Assembly (NCBI GenBank): GCA_025964795.1
Contig: JAOPYC010000024.1
Coordinates: 1-64,000, forward strand
DNA from: Marmoricola sp.
GTDB lineage: Bacteria > Actinomycetota > Actinomycetes > Propionibacteriales > Nocardioidaceae
Direction: 5' to 3'
Length of the DNA: 64,000 bases
A program made the translations under genes and the position numbers. This document shows, piece after piece, positions 61,793-64,000 of this stretch (within the stretch, counting starts at the first letter, position 1; each line of letters starts with the position of its first letter). The notes below the pieces were generated by a model. The model ran no database searches. It saw only the letters and a list, made by a program, of their open reading frames with translations, and had not been told where the DNA came from.

Positions 61793-61798
61793 GGCGGC

Positions 61799-62968
61799 AT
61801 GACGACCTCACCGCTCGGACTGCTCGACACCGACTCGCTCATCGACGAGGAGGACCGCACCATCCAGCAGACCGTGCGTCGCTACGTCGACGACCGCATC
61901 CGCCCGGACATCGCGGAGTGGTACGAGAAGGGCCAGATCCCGGTGCGGGAGATCGCCCGGGAGCTCGGCAGCATCGGCGCTTTGGGGATGCACCTCGAGG
62001 GCTACGGCTGTTCCGGCACGAGTACGACGGCCTACGGGCTGGCCTGCCTCGAGGTGGAGGCCGGCGACTCCGGCATCCGCTCGCTGATGTCGGTCCAGGG
62101 CAGCCTGGCCATGTTCGCCATCTGGAAGCACGGCTCCGAGGAGCAGAAGGAGCAGTGGCTCCCGGAGATGGCCAAGGGGGAGAAGATCGGCTGCTTCGGG
62201 CTGACCGAGTCCGACTTCGGGTCGAACCCCGCCGGGATGCGCACGCGGGCCAAGCAGGACGCGTCGGGGAACTGGGTCCTCGACGGCACCAAGATGTGGA
62301 TCACCAACGGCTCCGTGGCCGACGTGGCGGTGGTGTGGGCGCAGACGGACGATGGGATCCGCGGGTTCGTCGTACCCACCGACACCGAGGGGTTCTCCGC
62401 CCCGGACATCAAGCAGAAGATGTCCATGCGGGCCTCGGTCACGAGCGAGCTGGTGCTCGACGGCGTACGCCTGCCGGCCGAGGCGATGCTCCCCGACGTG
62501 AAGGGCCTGCGTGGTCCGCTGAGCTGCCTCACCGAGGCGCGGTTCGGGATCATCTTCGGCTCGATCGGTGCCGCCCGCGACTGCCTGGAGGCGACCCTGC
62601 GCTACGCCGCGGAGCGGAAGATCTTCGACAAGCCGCTCGGGGGCTTCCAGATCACCCAGACCAAGCTCGCCGACATGACCGTCGAGCTGGGCAAGTCGAT
62701 GTTGCTGGCGCTGCACCTCGGCCGGCTCAAGGACGACGGCCGGATCACCCCCGAGCAGGTCAGCTTCGGCAAGCTCAACAACATCCGTGAGTCGATCAAG
62801 ATCGCCCGGGAATGCCGCACGATCCTCGGCGCCGCGGGCATCACGCTGGAGTGGCCGATGATGCGGCACGCCAACAACCTGGAGTCCGTGCTCACCTACG
62901 AGGGCACGTCCGAGGTGCACCAGCTGGTGCTCGGCAAGGCGCTCACCGGGCAGGACGCCTTTCGCTGA
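61799..62968 (+). CDS. Acyl-CoA dehydrogenase, glutaryl-CoA dehydrogenase-like
   Basis: A 389-residue flavoprotein. FAD-binding stretches are FGLTESDFGSNPAGMRTRAK and KMWITNGSVADVAVVWAQ, and the catalytic base is Glu368 in LTYEGTSEVHQLVLG. The TYEGTxxxHxLxLG form is typical of glutaryl-CoA dehydrogenases, which oxidise and decarboxylate glutaryl-CoA to crotonyl-CoA. A substrate made by the P450/MpaB genes is possible but not shown. Confidence 0.88.
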   Translation: MTTSPLGLLDTDSLIDEEDRTIQQTVRRYVDDRIRPDIAEWYEKGQIPVREIARELGSIGALGMHLEGYGCSGTSTTAYGLACLEVEAGDSGIRSLMSVQGSLAMFAIWKHGSEEQKEQWLPEMAKGEKIGCFGLTESDFGSNPAGMRTRAKQDASGNWVLDGTKMWITNGSVADVAVVWAQTDDGIRGFVVPTDTEGFSAPDIKQKMSMRASVTSELVLDGVRLPAEAMLPDVKGLRGPLSCLTEARFGIIFGSIGAARDCLEATLRYAAERKIFDKPLGGFQITQTKLADMTVELGKSMLLALHLGRLKDDGRITPEQVSFGKLNNIRESIKIARECRTILGAAGITLEWPMMRHANNLESVLTYEGTSEVHQLVLGKALTGQDAFR

Positions 62969-63213
62969 CTTCCGCTCAGTGAACGGGCGGGGAGTCCGAG
63001 GTCACAGGGACCCCGGCGTTCAGGATTCGGGCCTATCGGGCCCAGTGCCCTACACTGGAGGCACAAGGATCGTCCAGTCTTGCCTCGATCCTGATGCGTG
63101 TTGCAGCACTTGGCGCCCCCGGGCGCCGGTGCTCCACTGACGCCCAGTTACTCCGACGAACTCATCGTCATGGCTGTGGCGAGACATTCACACAGTTAGC
63201 GAAACGAATTCCC
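62969..63213 (+). other. Structured leader region of the helicase gene
   Basis: A 245-base gap with no gene. TACACT (63051-63056) is a possible -10 box. Behind it lie two perfect hairpins: AGGATCG/CGATCCT at 63066-63092 and GGCGCCC/GGGCGCC at 63112-63127, followed by about 85 bases of lower GC up to the TTG start. The 5' untranslated region would be about 150 nt, which is long for this genome and suggests post-transcriptional control. Confidence 0.5.
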
Positions 63214-64000
63214 TTGTCTACCTCCTTCATCGAGCTCGGCGTGCCCGCCGGTCTCTCCGACGTCCTGGCTTCCCAGGGCATCACCGAACCCACCCCCATC
63301 CAGACGGCGACGCTGCCCGACTCCATCGCCGGTCGCGACGTGCTCGGCCGCGGCCGCACCGGCTCCGGCAAGACCCTCGCGTTCCTGCTGCCGCTGATCG
63401 CCCGCCTGGAGAAGTCCAAGGCGCCGCGTACGCCGAAGCGCCCCCGCGCGCTGATCCTCGCCCCGACGCGCGAGCTGGTCACCCAGATCGCGGCGGCCCT
63501 CGAGCCGCTCGCCCAGGTGCACGGCTTCAAGACCCGCACCGTCTTCGGTGGGGTCGGCCAGGGCCCGCAGGTCCAGGCGCTGCGCTCCGGTGTGGACATC
63601 CTGATCGCCTGCCCGGGTCGCCTCGAGGACCTGATCCAGCAGCGTGCCTGCGACCTCGGCGCCGTCGAGGTCACCATCCTCGACGAGGCCGACCACATGG
63701 CCGACCTCGGCTTCCTGCCCGCCGTGCGCCGCATCCTCGAGCAGACCCCCCGCAACGGCCAGCGGATGCTGTTCTCCGCCACGCTCGACGCGGGCGTCAA
63801 CGTCCTGGTCAAGAAGTTCCTGGTCAACCCGGCCACGCACGAGGCCGACTCGGCCCAGTCGCCGGTCGCGAAGATGGACCACCACGTGCTGCACGTGCAC
63901 CGCGACCACCGCGTCGCCGTGCTCGTCGACCTGACGAGCGCCCCCGGGCGCACGATGGTCTTCACCCGCACCAAGCACGGTGCCAAGGCGCTGGCCCGTC
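63214..64000 (+). CDS. DEAD-box RNA helicase (3' end missing)
   Basis: The first 262 residues of an ATP-dependent RNA helicase. In order: the Q motif (TEPTPIQTATLPDSI), motif I GRGRTGSGKT, Ia APTRELVTQI, Ib CPGRLEDLI, motif II DEADHM, motif III SAT, and the beginning of the second RecA domain (RTMVFTRTKHGAKALAR). Proteins of this type unwind structured RNA, often in the cold. The start is set at TTG 63214, since it begins with the usual SFIELGVPAGLSDVL; no better start is in frame nearby. The gene runs past the window edge. Confidence 0.93.
   Translation, partial: MSTSFIELGVPAGLSDVLASQGITEPTPIQTATLPDSIAGRDVLGRGRTGSGKTLAFLLPLIARLEKSKAPRTPKRPRALILAPTRELVTQIAAALEPLAQVHGFKTRTVFGGVGQGPQVQALRSGVDILIACPGRLEDLIQQRACDLGAVEVTILDEADHMADLGFLPAVRRILEQTPRNGQRMLFSATLDAGVNVLVKKFLVNPATHEADSAQSPVAKMDHHVLHVHRDHRVAVLVDLTSAPGRTMVFTRTKHGAKALAR

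Overview
The window is chromosomal DNA from a high-GC actinobacterium, most likely a Nocardioides-like member of the Nocardioidaceae. The reasons are about 70% GC, many GTG and a few TTG starts, GTGA/ATGA gene overlaps, several TANNNT boxes placed 6-7 nt before an ATG (leaderless promoters), and the gene repertoire: an actinobacterial nuo operon ending in a polyprenyl synthetase, KorAB, DUF2630, FUSC and MpaB-type proteins. I see no transposase, integrase, phage module or CRISPR array. Genus level is inference.

Layout. 1-8999: the 3' end of a nuo (complex I) operon, nuoH (cut by the window edge) to nuoN, then a long-chain polyprenyl diphosphate synthase. 9002-10238: an AbiEi-like gene bounded by inverted copies of a two-hairpin repeat. 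10248-13071: RarD-type permease, SRPBCC protein and an aldehyde dehydrogenase. 13115-16143: korAB (2-oxoacid:ferredoxin oxidoreductase) with a KstR-like palindrome upstream. 16482-20233: a sulfate-type ABC importer. 20364-22514: a PEP mutase-family lyase, a lipoprotein, yajQ with a truncated coupled gene behind it, and tRNA-Tyr.

22766-33183: a compact nine-gene operon with its own promoter and operator (ABC importer, YhfX-type racemase, ROK regulator, BadF-type kinase, D-aminoacylase-family amidohydrolase, SIS-domain deaminase/isomerase). It reads as import and breakdown of an N-acylated amino sugar or a D-amino-acid-bearing conjugate such as a cell-wall fragment.

33198-46061 (minus strand): FUSC protein, glycosyltransferase, and a tightly packed run that starts with two proteins rich in Glu-Phe/Tyr/Leu repeats, then a HEVSH metalloprotease-like protein, three proteins I cannot assign, an M20 peptidase and a LuxR-type regulator. 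Five 14-bp tandem units lie upstream. This cluster is the best candidate for an undescribed system.

46352-54159: a TauD/TfdA remnant, DUF2237, an FAD/GcvT-type demethylating dehydrogenase with a choline-kinase-like protein, a divergent succinate-semialdehyde dehydrogenase, and small proteins. 54156-58909: GntR regulator, MatC-like dicarboxylate permease, class III CoA-transferase and a fused carboxyltransferase, perhaps a malonate-type acid pathway. 58997-62968: TetR, P450, MpaB-type oxygenase and acyl-CoA dehydrogenase around a shared operator. 63214-64000: start of a DEAD-box RNA helicase behind a structured leader.
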